DNA from: JAPLDP01 sp964628285
GTDB taxonomy: Bacteria > Bacteroidota > Bacteroidia > Bacteroidales > JAGONC01
Reading direction: 5' to 3'
DNA: 50,944 bases
NCBI GenBank assembly: GCA_964628285.1
Contig: CAZVNP010000020.1
Location: forward strand, 1-50,944
In this document: one piece after another, positions 16,260 through 24,441 of the stretch
How positions within the stretch are numbered: the stretch's first letter is position 1
How the letters are laid out: each line of letters begins with the position of its first letter
Made by a program: the position numbers and the translations under genes
Notes under the pieces: model-generated
Database searches by the model: none
Seen by the model: the letters and a program-made list of their open reading frames with translations, nothing else
What the model was told of the DNA's origin: nothing

Positions 16260-18074
16260 TTAATCCTCCAATAATGGTGATAATGTTCTGGCTTTCATTT
16301 CAACGTCATGAGGGGAAAGATGACGTATGTTTCTGTTGATCGTTCCCCTGATGATGCTTTGCAGCACTCTGGCGGCGGCCGCCGATGCCTGGGCTACCGT
16401 ATCGGGTATGTCTTTGGGACCCTGGCACACCCCAGCCATGTGAATACCACAGGTATGTGAATCGACGGGATTACTCAGGTAATGCGATTCGGTGAACCAC
16501 CCGTACTCATCGGTGTTGATGCCGAGCATGCGGACAAGCTTAGCAAAATCGTCATGAGGTTCCAGACCGACCGATAACACCACCATATCCACTTTCTGCT
16601 GAAGTACCTTCATTCCTTCGATATCTTCCGTCCTGACAAAAAGCTGATGGTTGGAAGAAGGTAACACGCGTGCCGCCCGACCCCTGACGATGTGTATGTT
16701 TTCGCGCTTGATCCGTTCGTAAAACTCCTCATAGCCTTTACCAAAGGCCCTGATGTCGATATAATATTCATATATCTCGGCCTGTGGCAATTTTTCCCGC
16801 ACCAGATGGGCCATTTTCAGGGAATACATGCAACACACGCGTGAGCAGTATTTATTGTAATTCTCATCACGGCTACCGATGCAATGGATGATAGCCACAC
16901 TCTGCGGTTCTCCGCTATCAGGCGAGAAGATCCAGTTGCCTTTTTTATCTTGTGTACGCATCCTGATAAGGCCGCCGGTGGGGCCGGAAGCATTGAGAAG
17001 ACGCTCAAATTCAATGGAAGACACCACGTTGGGGTATTTCCCGTAACCGTATTGCTCCACTCGTCCGGGGTCAAAGGTCCTGAAGCCGGTGGCAATGATG
17101 ATGTTTCCGACGGTGAGTTCCGTTTCGGTATCTTTCTCATCCAGATTGATGCACCCGGGGACGGGGCATACTTTGGCACAAACACCGCATTTGCCGCTCT
17201 CGACATAGGTGCAATGAGCGGCGTCGATGAGATATTTATTCGGCACCGCCTGCGGAAAGGGAATGTAGATGGCCTTGCGCATGGTCGTATTGGCATCGAA
17301 CTCGCTGGGGGCCGTGCGCGGGCATTTCTCAGCGCAAGTGCCGCAACCGATGCATGCCGACAAGCTGACATGCCGTGCCTTGTTCAGTATCTTGACTTTG
17401 AAATTACCCGACTTGCCCTGTATGGACAGCACCTCGGAATAAGTAATGAGCTTGATGTAGGGATGCTGCCCCACTTCAACCATTTTGGGTGTCAGGATGC
17501 AGGCCGCACAATCGAGCGTGGGGAATGTCTTGTCGAACATGGCCATATGTCCCCCGATGGTGCCCGTCTTTTCCACGAGATAGACCTGGTTCCTGCTGTT
17601 GGCGATCTCCAGTGCCGCCTGTATACCCGCGATGCCACCACCAATGACCAGAGTGGCGGGATTCACTGACACTTCCTCAGGCACGATCACCTCCTCATAA
17701 CACAGACCATAGATGGTACAGGTCAGCACGGAGATGGCAAAATCCGTGTCGGAACGGTTGACAATGCCGTACTCCTTGAAGCTGACCAGATCCACATTTT
17801 TGGGATCCTGACCCGCCTCAGCCATGGCTTCAGTGAAAAAAGACTTGTATATACCGGGTTGCAAACCTGTAATGATGATCCGGCTGATGTTCTGAGCCTT
17901 GATGAGAGCGGCCACACGTCCGGCATCCGTAAGTGGAAATTCATGCGACTTCCACACCGCCCTGACCAGGGAAATCTGTGTGATGGAAGAAATGATTTCT
18001 TCTATGTCAGGAGGATCGGCATTCCCGTTCAATACTCTGCCGAAAAAAACTGCGGTTAGATGATCATCTTTCAT
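16260..18074 (-). CDS. HdrA-like flavoprotein with central [4Fe-4S] insert and degenerate N-terminal domain
   Basis: First gene of the operon, 604 residues. The FAD motif VIGGGIAGIQAALE begins near 143. The central part has the canonical HdrA set: LDCAACILTPKM (Cys189, Cys192), CIGCGTCAEKC (Cys241, 244, 247, 251) and a further group with Cys288, 296, 299, 303 and 308. The N-terminal 135 residues keep the fold length but have lost the HdrA cluster cysteines, and there is no C-terminal ferredoxin pair. With the second HdrA-like protein of this operon it makes up one full HdrA cofactor set, so a heterodimer is likely. Only three bases separate it from the qmoC-like gene. Confidence 0.9.
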   Translation of the reverse strand: MKDDHLTAVFFGRVLNGNADPPDIEEIISSITQISLVRAVWKSHEFPLTDAGRVAALIKAQNISRIIITGLQPGIYKSFFTEAMAEAGQDPKNVDLVSFKEYGIVNRSDTDFAISVLTCTIYGLCYEEVIVPEEVSVNPATLVIGGGIAGIQAALEIANSRNQVYLVEKTGTIGGHMAMFDKTFPTLDCAACILTPKMVEVGQHPYIKLITYSEVLSIQGKSGNFKVKILNKARHVSLSACIGCGTCAEKCPRTAPSEFDANTTMRKAIYIPFPQAVPNKYLIDAAHCTYVESGKCGVCAKVCPVPGCINLDEKDTETELTVGNIIIATGFRTFDPGRVEQYGYGKYPNVVSSIEFERLLNASGPTGGLIRMRTQDKKGNWIFSPDSGEPQSVAIIHCIGSRDENYNKYCSRVCCMYSLKMAHLVREKLPQAEIYEYYIDIRAFGKGYEEFYERIKRENIHIVRGRAARVLPSSNHQLFVRTEDIEGMKVLQQKVDMVVLSVGLEPHDDFAKLVRMLGINTDEYGWFTESHYLSNPVDSHTCGIHMAGVCQGPKDIPDTVAQASAAAARVLQSIIRGTINRNIRHLSPHDVEMKARTLSPLLED

Positions 18075-18103
18075 AGAAAGTATTTATAAAGGTTCAATGA
18101 AGA

Positions 18104-18111
18104 CAAAAATA
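18104..18111 (-). promoter_or_regulatory. -7 box of the hdrA-qmo-mvh operon
   Basis: TATTTTTG on the minus strand matches TAnnTTTG and lies 30 bases before the ATG of the first hdrA-like gene. No good TTTG is found at the -33 position (best is TTTC with an 18-base spacer), so the promoter may be weak or need an activator. Confidence 0.5.
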
Positions 18112-18139
18112 TTAGCTTTCTGAGCGGCGAAAGTATATT

Positions 18140-18157
18140 CTGTTATTTTAATAACAA
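18140..18157. promoter_or_regulatory. Rex-like operator upstream of the hdrA-qmo-mvh operon
   Basis: CTGTTATTTTAATAACAA contains the perfect inverted repeat TGTTATT-TT-AATAACA (18141-18156). It shares TGTTA-N6-TAACA with the other two boxes and matches 11 of the 14 fixed positions of TTGTTAANNNNTTAACAA. Unlike those, it is centred about 50 bases upstream of the predicted start site. A Crp/FNR-family protein could also bind TGTTA-N6-TAACA, so the neighbouring FNR-type regulator is an alternative reader. Confidence 0.55.
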
Positions 18158-18251
18158 ATGACTTTTATCATCTTTTAAACTGATCTTTATCAGGTTTTAA
18201 CCCGACCAAATATCAATTTGACTGTTAAAATGTTACGGAAAATAAAAGGGA

Positions 18252-18887
18252 TCAGGTGGCTATTTTACCGGTTCTTTTCAATCCGTCGATATCCAGGATG
18301 TTTATTCTGCGGCCGTTAATCTGGATTAGCTGTTCGTCCTTGAATTCCGACAGCAAACGGATGACGGTCTCGGTGGCCGTGCCGACAATATTGGCCAGAT
18401 CGCTGCGTGAAAGGTTAATGGAAAAGCTGTCACCGTTCTTGTTGAAGATGCTGTTCAGGGCCAGAAGGGTCTCGGCAAGGCGTTCACGGACGGGTTTCTG
18501 GGCCAGGGATATCAGTTTGTTCTCCATATCCTCCAGCAGATGACTGAGCTCGACCATGAAGCAATGCGAGATCTCAGGATGCCTGATGGTGATTCTGAGG
18601 AACACCTTTTTCGGGATGAAACAAATGATCGAATCTTCGAGGGTGGTGGCGATGGTGGAATAGGTACAACAACCGATCAGCGACCTTAATCCGAACAACT
18701 CACCGGGGGTGACAAACCTGACGATCTGCTCCTTGCCGTCAGGTCCTATACGGTATATTTTTATTTTTCCCTCATTTAAACAGTAAATACCCGCCGGTTT
18801 ACGTCCTTCATGAAAAATAACCTGACCCTTGGCATAAAGCGTAGTGGTCTTGGATGAATTCATGAATTTGACATCATCATCCGTCAA
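18252..18887 (-). CDS. FNR-type Crp-family regulator (oxygen-sensing type) with unclear start codon
   Basis: A cyclic-nucleotide-binding-fold domain (residues 15-130) is followed by a winged helix with the recognition helix ETVIRLLSEF near 175. The Cys of DSIICFIPK aligns with Cys122 of E. coli FNR. The open frame continues upstream past the TTG at 18887 to a stop at 18981-18983 and encodes RQCVNCDIRQLNCFAKL (Cys codons 18927-18929, 18918-18920, 18897-18899), a C-x2-C-x6-C pattern like FNR's N-terminal cluster ligands. No ATG, GTG or TTG exists in that extension, so either a rare start such as ATA (18947) is used or there is a sequence error. Four cysteines imply a [4Fe-4S] oxygen sensor. It lies 177 bases upstream of the hdrA-qmo-mvh operon, same strand. 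Confidence 0.85.
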   Translation of the reverse strand: MTDDDVKFMNSSKTTTLYAKGQVIFHEGRKPAGIYCLNEGKIKIYRIGPDGKEQIVRFVTPGELFGLRSLIGCCTYSTIATTLEDSIICFIPKKVFLRITIRHPEISHCFMVELSHLLEDMENKLISLAQKPVRERLAETLLALNSIFNKNGDSFSINLSRSDLANIVGTATETVIRLLSEFKDEQLIQINGRRINILDIDGLKRTGKIAT

Positions 18888-19076
18888 CTTGGCAAAACAG
18901 TTTAATTGCCGGATATCACAGTTTACACATTGCCGGTCGACAAATATGAACGGATCATTGACAGGAACAGGACAAAAATATTAAAAAAAACGTTGTAAAA
19001 GAATAAGATGATCGTCATGACAATGGAATTTCTGTTCCCTCCCGATCTTATCTTCCGGGGCAAGGAGGATTTTTAA

Positions 19077-19084
19077 TAATTTTG
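19077..19084 (+). promoter_or_regulatory. -7 box upstream of hypF
   Basis: TAATTTTG matches TAnnTTTG and lies 25 bases before the hypF ATG. The wider string TTTTAATAATTTTG recurs in front of hypA (24385-24398), suggesting that the two hyp transcription units share promoter type. No clear -33 box is present. Confidence 0.5.
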
Positions 19085-19109
19085 GCTGCCGCAAAGCTCA
19101 ATGTAAAAC

Positions 19110-21374
19110 ATGACGGACGAAAAAGCATATCTGATCAAAGTGGAAGGTCTAGTCCAGGGTGTCGGTTTCAGACCTTTTGTGTACCGGCTGGCCCGTCATC
19201 ACGGCATCGGGGGATGGGTTGAAAATCGTAACGACGGTGTGCTTATCAGGGTACAGGGGCATCCCGTGTCCCTGGAATCGTTTGTCACCGCATTACAACG
19301 CGAGGCGCCTCCGGCGTCCTCCATCCTATCGTTAAATATCACGGAAGACAAAGCCGATCATGCACATGGGTTCTTCATTAGAAAAAGTGAGAATACCTCG
19401 GATGAGATCACCGAGATCAGTCCCGATATCGCTGTTTGTGAAGACTGTCTCCTCGACATGAAGGTACAGCCTGACCGCCTCGATTACCCGTTCATTAACT
19501 GCACCAACTGCGGTCCGCGTTTTACCATTATCAGGGACCTGCCCTATGACAGGGATAAAACCACCATGGAACCGTTCACCATGTGTGAGCACTGCTCAAA
19601 AGAATACAGCGATATCATGGACCGCCGTTTTCATGCCCAGCCTGTGGCCTGCACGGTTTGCGGGCCACACTATGAGCTTCGCATGCAGAGCCGGACGGAA
19701 CGAGGCATCCATCGCATCCTCACCCGTGTCTGCCGTCTGCTTGAGCAGGGTGGTATCATAGCCATGAAAGGCCTCGGAGGTTTTCATATGGCCTGCGACG
19801 CAGCCAATGAGAAGGCTGTAAGCCGTTTACGTGAGATGAAAAACCGCGATGGCAAACCCTTCGCCGTGATGTTCAGAAGCCTCGGGGATCTCAGAGAATA
19901 CGCCTTCACCGGTACGGAAGAAGAAAGCTTGCTGCAGTCGTGGAAAAGGCCCATAGTCATATTAAAAGAGAAAAGAAAACTGGCCCATAGCGTCAGCAAC
20001 GGCTTCGCAACCGTCGGCGCCATGTTGCCTTACATGCCTTTTCATTACCTTCTGTTCGAACACCTCCGCCTCCCGGTCATCGTCCTGACTTCAGGAAACA
20101 TATCCGACGAGCCCATCGTCACCGACGATGATGAAGCCGTGACAAAGCTGGCGCCCATTTCGGATGCCCTGCTCGTTTATAATAGAAAGATATTTAACCG
20201 CACCGATGATTCGGTGGTCATGGTGGTGAATAACAGGGAAAGGCTCATCCGCCGTTCACGGGGTTATGTGCCGGCGCCCGTCAGGATGAACCTGGATGTG
20301 GACGGTATCCTGGCTGCCGGTGCCGAGCTGGTCAACTGCCACTGCGTTGGCAAGGGCACACAGGCTTTTCTAAGCCAGCACATTGGTGACCTGAAAAATC
20401 TGGAGACGCTGGATTTTTATGCCGAATCGATCGCTCACTTCACGAAGCTTTTCCGTATCACGCCATCGTTAGTCGCTGCCGATATGCATCCCGATTATCT
20501 GTCGACACGTTATACCGCAGAACTGGGGCTGCCCGTCATCTCCGTGCAGCATCATCATGCCCACATCGCCTCCTGCATGGCCGAGCATGGCCTCGACGAA
20601 CAGGTCATAGGTGTGGCCCTCGACGGCACCGGCCTCGGTGACGACGGATGCATATGGGGTGGGGAGTTCATGTTGTGCGATCTGGCAGGCTATCAGCGCG
20701 TCATGCACTTCGCTTACGTCCCCATGCCCGGTGGCGACAAAGCTATTGAGGAGCCCTGGAGGATGGCCCTGTCATGGCTTTATAAGACCTTTGGATCCGC
20801 CGTGTTGGACATGAAGCTGCCGTTCCTCTCAGGGATCGATAAAAAAGATGTCATGACGGTGCTTCAGATGATCGACAAAAAGATCAACAGCCCCATGACC
20901 TCCAGCACAGGGCGCCTGTTTGATGCCGTGTCGGCATTGCTGAACCTCTGCACGCATGCCGCCTTCCATGCCGAGGCGCCCATGCGCCTTGAAGACATCA
21001 TGGATCATGACAGTGAAAGCGGCTACCCGTTTGTCATGGACACAGCCATTCATTTTGAGGAAATGTTCAAAGCGATCGTCCGCGACATGAAAGAGGGCAT
21101 CAGACCTTCCGTCATTGCGGCCAGGTTTCATCATACCATTATTAATATTATTTTAGCGGCAGTCCAGGCAACGGCCGAAAGGCACCAGTTAAACAAGGTA
21201 GTTCTCTCAGGAGGAAGCTTTCAGAACAGGGTCCTTCTCGGGAAGGTGGAAGAGAGGCTGTCACGGAATGGGTTTGACGTTCGCACACACAGCCGTGTTC
21301 CGTCCAATGACGGAGGCATAGCCCTCGGACAACTGGCCGTTGCAGCAAAAAAAAGGAGTTTATCATGTGTCTGA
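19110..21374 (+). CDS. hypF: Carbamoyltransferase HypF
   Basis: HypF makes the carbamoyl-adenylate that becomes the cyanide ligands of the NiFe site and loads it on HypE. Domains in order: acylphosphatase (GLVQGVGFRPFVYRLA, residues 10-25), two zinc-finger-like motifs (CEDCLLDM...CTNCGPRF and CEHCSKEYSD...CTVCGPHY, about 108-190), a YrdC-like nucleotide domain, and a Kae1-like domain with QHHHAHIASCMAEH near 475 and GLGDDGCIWGGE. The 754-residue length is normal. The ATG at 19110 is used; an ATG nine bases earlier is followed at once by a stop. The end overlaps hypC by ten bases. Confidence 0.97.
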   Translation: MTDEKAYLIKVEGLVQGVGFRPFVYRLARHHGIGGWVENRNDGVLIRVQGHPVSLESFVTALQREAPPASSILSLNITEDKADHAHGFFIRKSENTSDEITEISPDIAVCEDCLLDMKVQPDRLDYPFINCTNCGPRFTIIRDLPYDRDKTTMEPFTMCEHCSKEYSDIMDRRFHAQPVACTVCGPHYELRMQSRTERGIHRILTRVCRLLEQGGIIAMKGLGGFHMACDAANEKAVSRLREMKNRDGKPFAVMFRSLGDLREYAFTGTEEESLLQSWKRPIVILKEKRKLAHSVSNGFATVGAMLPYMPFHYLLFEHLRLPVIVLTSGNISDEPIVTDDDEAVTKLAPISDALLVYNRKIFNRTDDSVVMVVNNRERLIRRSRGYVPAPVRMNLDVDGILAAGAELVNCHCVGKGTQAFLSQHIGDLKNLETLDFYAESIAHFTKLFRITPSLVAADMHPDYLSTRYTAELGLPVISVQHHHAHIASCMAEHGLDEQVIGVALDGTGLGDDGCIWGGEFMLCDLAGYQRVMHFAYVPMPGGDKAIEEPWRMALSWLYKTFGSAVLDMKLPFLSGIDKKDVMTVLQMIDKKINSPMTSSTGRLFDAVSALLNLCTHAAFHAEAPMRLEDIMDHDSESGYPFVMDTAIHFEEMFKAIVRDMKEGIRPSVIAARFHHTIINIILAAVQATAERHQLNKVVLSGGSFQNRVLLGKVEERLSRNGFDVRTHSRVPSNDGGIALGQLAVAAKKRSLSCV

Positions 21375-21616
21375 GCATACCTGCTAAAGTCATCGCCATC
21401 GAGGGAGAGATGGCTACGGTCTCGATAGGCGGCACCACCTGCAAGGCCAGCCTGCAGATCATCGAAGATGTCGGCATCGGCGATTATGTCCTGGTGCATA
21501 CCGGTTTTGCCATACAGAAACTCAGCGCCGGAGAAGCCGAAGAAACCATGGCGCTGCTCAGGGAACTGGAGGAATTGGACAGGAAGATGGATGAGGAGGA
21601 AGCGAGTAGCGAGTAG
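21365..21616 (+). CDS. hypC: Hydrogenase maturation chaperone HypC
   Basis: HypC, with HypD, assembles the Fe(CN)2CO unit. It starts with the essential MCLSIPAKV, whose Cys2 binds iron and the large-subunit precursor, followed by a small beta-barrel and an acidic helical tail, 83 residues in all. The last four residues, ASSE, and the stop codon are read from the first two units of the AGCGAGT tandem repeat, so the repeat has grown into the 3' end of the gene. Confidence 0.96.
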   Translation: MCLSIPAKVIAIEGEMATVSIGGTTCKASLQIIEDVGIGDYVLVHTGFAIQKLSAGEAEETMALLRELEELDRKMDEEEASSE

Positions 21617-21698
21617 CGAGTAGCGAGTAGCGAGTAGCGAGTAGCGAGTAGCGAATGACGATTTATGATTTATGATTTGTATTTGTGAAGTGTGATTA
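21601..21698. repeat. Heptamer tandem repeat, unit AGCGAGT, grading into diverged heptamers
   Basis: Seven perfect AGCGAGT units and one AGCGAAT (21601-21656) are followed, in the same seven-base phase, by GACGATT, TATGATT, TATGATT, TGTATTT, GTGAAGT and GTGATTA. The array begins inside hypC and fills most of the gap to hypD. Confidence 0.9.
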
Positions 21699-21721
21699 GG
21701 TCAATTTGATGAAGTGCATTG

Positions 21722-22801
21722 ATGAAGTACATTGATGAATACCGTGACAAGGCGTTGGTGGCGAGGCTGACGGAGGCCATCAGGGCGATTTCGAAGAAAG
21801 AGGTGGCATTGATGGAGGTTTGCGGAGGACATACCATGGCCATTCACCGCTATGGCATCCCGTCGTTGTTGCCCGATAATATCAGGCTTTTATCGGGGCC
21901 GGGGTGCCCGGTGTGTGTCTCCTCACGGCAATACATCGATAAAGCGGTGGCTTACAGCAGGCTTCCCGGCACCATCATCACCACCTTCGGCGACCTCCTC
22001 AGGGTGCCGGGGAGTAAATCGTCACTGGAAAAAGAAAAAGCCGGGGGTGCCGATGTCAGGGTTGTCTATTCCATCCTTGACGCCATAGACATTGCCGGGC
22101 AGCACCGTGATAAGAAGGTCATCTTCCTGGGCATCGGTTTTGAGACGACCGCCCCCGGCAGCGCTGCCGGTGTTCTCACCGCACACGCGAAAAACCTTGA
22201 CAATTTCTTTTTCTTCAGTGCACATAAGGTGATGCCTCCGGCCATGAAAGCCCTCATCGATGAAGGGATAAAGATCGACGGGTACATCGCACCGGGGCAT
22301 GTCAGCACCATCACCGGTTCGGACATGTACCGCGAGATCCCTGAGAAATATGGTCTGGGATGTGTGATAGCCGGATTCGAACCCGTCGACATTCTTCAAT
22401 CCATCTACATGCTGGTCAAACAGATCGAAACGAAGACACCCCGTGTCGAGATACAGTACCGGCGGGCCGTAAAACCTGAAGGTAACCTCAGGGCCAGGGC
22501 CTTGCTGGAGGAGGTCTTCACCTTCCGCGACGACTGGTGGCGTGGCCTGGGTATACTCCCCAACAGCGGGTTGACGCTTAAGGAGAAATACCGTTCGTGG
22601 GATGCCGAACAGATGATACCCGTCACCGTGGCTGAAGCCAGGGACGAAAAAGGCTGCCTCTGCGGCGAGATACTCAAGGGTTTGAAAATACCCACCGATT
22701 GCACCCTCTTCGGCAAGATATGCACACCCTCCGACCCCGTCGGTGCCTGTATGGTGTCAAATGAAGGTTCGTGTAACGCATTTTACAGGTATGGCGAATA
22801 A
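21722..22801 (+). CDS. hypD: Hydrogenase maturation protein HypD
   Basis: HypD is the [4Fe-4S] scaffold on which HypC-bound iron receives its CO and CN ligands. Family motifs are visible: MEVCGGHTM near residue 38, GPGCPVCV near 66, TTFGDLLRVPGS near 92, and late cysteines in EKGCLCGEILKG and FGKICTPSDPVGACMVSNEGSC that hold the cluster. Length 359 is normal. The ATG at 21722 sits in a 13-base direct repeat (ATGAAGTGCATTG then ATGAAGTACATTG from 21709); the TTG one codon earlier is less likely. The end overlaps hypE by 11 bases. Confidence 0.97.
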   Translation: MKYIDEYRDKALVARLTEAIRAISKKEVALMEVCGGHTMAIHRYGIPSLLPDNIRLLSGPGCPVCVSSRQYIDKAVAYSRLPGTIITTFGDLLRVPGSKSSLEKEKAGGADVRVVYSILDAIDIAGQHRDKKVIFLGIGFETTAPGSAAGVLTAHAKNLDNFFFFSAHKVMPPAMKALIDEGIKIDGYIAPGHVSTITGSDMYREIPEKYGLGCVIAGFEPVDILQSIYMLVKQIETKTPRVEIQYRRAVKPEGNLRARALLEEVFTFRDDWWRGLGILPNSGLTLKEKYRSWDAEQMIPVTVAEARDEKGCLCGEILKGLKIPTDCTLFGKICTPSDPVGACMVSNEGSCNAFYRYGE

Positions 22802-23813
22802 GGAAAAACATATACTGCTCGGTCATGGCAGTGGCGGCAAGATGTCACACGATCTCATCCGTGATATCTTTATGACCCATTTCCATCATCCCGTGCTGTC
22901 CCATCAAACCGATTCGGCGGTCGTCGAAGCCGGTAACACCCTGCTTGCCTTCACCACGGATTCATTTGTTGTCGATCCTGTTTTCTTTCCCGGCGGCGAC
23001 ATAGGTAAGCTGGCCATTGCCGGCACCGTGAATGATCTGGCCGTCTCGGGTGCCAGGCCACTGTATATCAGTGCATCTTTTATTCTGGAGGAGGGTCTGC
23101 CTGTCGGGGAGCTGGAAGTCATCGTGCAATCCATGGCCAGTGAAGCCGCGCAGGCGGGAGTCGGTATCGTCGCCGGCGATACCAAGGTAGTGGACAAGGG
23201 AAAATGCGACAAGCTGTTCATCACCACCTCCGGCATCGGCCTCCTCGAGGAAAGGCACCGGCACATCAGCATGGGCTCACAGGTGCAGGCCGGCGATTGT
23301 ATCCTGATCAACGGCACCCTGGGCGATCACGGCATGGCCGTGCTGGCCGCCCGCACGCTGACCGATTTTGCGGGCAGCATCAGATCCGATTGCGCCAGTC
23401 TGAACCATCTCATATACCGCATCCTGAACACTTTCTCCGGTGTTCATTTCATGCGTGATGCCACCCGTGGCGGGCTGGCTACCGTGCTGGCCGAGCTGAG
23501 CGGCGGTAAAGCCTTCGGTGTAACCATACGAGAAGAGGACATACCCATGAACGACCCGGTGAGAGGCCTGTGCGAACTGCTGGGCTACGACCCTCTGTAT
23601 GTGGCCAACGAAGGTAAAGTGGTGATGGTCGCCAGCCGCCGGGAAGCCCCGGCCATCCTGCAGGAGATGCGAAAAGATTCCCTGGGACAAAAGGCGTCCA
23701 TGATAGGTGAGGTCGTCGATGACCATCATGGTAAGGTATGGATAACGACTTCCATAGGGGGCAGAAGGATGCTCGACATGCTGGCAGGAGAACAATTACC
23801 CAGGATATGCTGA
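22791..23813 (+). CDS. hypE: Carbamoyl dehydratase HypE
   Basis: HypE dehydrates the carbamoyl group on its C-terminal cysteine to a thiocyanate. It belongs to the PurM/SelD ATPase fold: LLGHGSGGKMSHDLI near residue 9, FTTDSFVVDPVFFPGGDIGKLA near 59, and DATRGGLATVLAELSGG. The C-terminus ends in the required PRxC (here PRIC) with Cys as the last residue. The ATG at 22791 is chosen since family proteins begin shortly before the GHGSGG motif; an upstream in-frame ATG at 22743 would lie deep inside hypD. Confidence 0.96.
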   Translation: MANKEKHILLGHGSGGKMSHDLIRDIFMTHFHHPVLSHQTDSAVVEAGNTLLAFTTDSFVVDPVFFPGGDIGKLAIAGTVNDLAVSGARPLYISASFILEEGLPVGELEVIVQSMASEAAQAGVGIVAGDTKVVDKGKCDKLFITTSGIGLLEERHRHISMGSQVQAGDCILINGTLGDHGMAVLAARTLTDFAGSIRSDCASLNHLIYRILNTFSGVHFMRDATRGGLATVLAELSGGKAFGVTIREEDIPMNDPVRGLCELLGYDPLYVANEGKVVMVASRREAPAILQEMRKDSLGQKASMIGEVVDDHHGKVWITTSIGGRRMLDMLAGEQLPRIC

Positions 23814-23823
23814 CAGGTAGCGG

Positions 23824-24228
23824 TCAGTAAATACCATATTCCTTGTAAAATTTACGGATGGCATCCGACAAGTCTTCAAAAGCGACATAATGTTTGGTGC
23901 ATCCGCTTCTGGAACAAATGTTCACACGCCCTCCCATCTCGAGAATGAAAGGCACCATGGGGGCATGACAGACATCACACAGCTCGGGGCTTTTTATCTC
24001 TTTGTTACACTGTGGACAATAAAACCTGGCTATCTCGTCCTTGGGGATCTTAATGTCGCTTTCATGGTCATAACAGCCGTAAATGGAACACAGCCGTAAA
24101 ATGCCCCTGTTGTTACCTATCTCTATGTTGACCTTGATGCTCGGGCGGTCCTTCAGCAGATAGTTATGGTCCATCAATGACTTGTGGCAGTTTGGACATT
24201 TGACATTCAATGATATGATTTTACTCAT
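23824..24228 (-). CDS. Multi-zinc-ribbon protein of unknown function
   Basis: A 134-residue protein with repeated metal-binding pairs: CPNCHKSL near residue 11, a Cys pair in RLCSIYGCYDHE, CPQCNKEI and CDVCHAPM in the middle, and ICSRSGCTKHYVAFED near the end. This spacing suggests two or three zinc ribbons or a small iron-sulfur protein. It has no signal peptide or membrane segment. It is on the opposite strand in the middle of the hyp genes, ten bases from the end of hypE and 213 bases from hypA. The position suggests a link to hydrogenase maturation or metal handling, but I do not recognise a function. Confidence 0.75.
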   Translation of the reverse strand: MSKIISLNVKCPNCHKSLMDHNYLLKDRPSIKVNIEIGNNRGILRLCSIYGCYDHESDIKIPKDEIARFYCPQCNKEIKSPELCDVCHAPMVPFILEMGGRVNICSRSGCTKHYVAFEDLSDAIRKFYKEYGIY

Positions 24229-24390
24229 GACAGATATTCTCCCAATGATTGTGTCAGGTTAATAAAAACATGTAAAATTCTGACGATAAAATTAAAAAAA
24301 CAAAAAAAACTTTTTCTTATTTGAAGACAAAAAAAACCGGTTATTCTGAGAACACAGGCTATTAGTGCCATCCGGGTAAAAAAATTTTAA

Positions 24391-24398
24391 TAATTTTG
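24391..24398 (+). promoter_or_regulatory. -7 box upstream of hypA
   Basis: TAATTTTG, 43 bases before the hypA ATG, is preceded by the same TTTTAA string as at hypF. A weak TGTTA-N6-TAACA-like inverted repeat (GGTTA-N6-GAACA, 24339-24354) lies upstream but matches the Rex pattern poorly. Confidence 0.5.
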
Positions 24399-24441
24399 AG
24401 GCGTGACAGGATGACCTGAACTTCAAACCCGGGCCATAACC

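Noticed and set aside
10437..18074. The operon as a true heterodisulfide reductase
   Set aside because: No HdrB with CCG cysteine-rich domains is encoded anywhere in the window.
24339..24354. Possible fourth Rex-like site upstream of hypA (GGTTA-N6-GAACA)
   Set aside because: Only about 8 of the 14 fixed positions match, no better than chance in AT-rich DNA.
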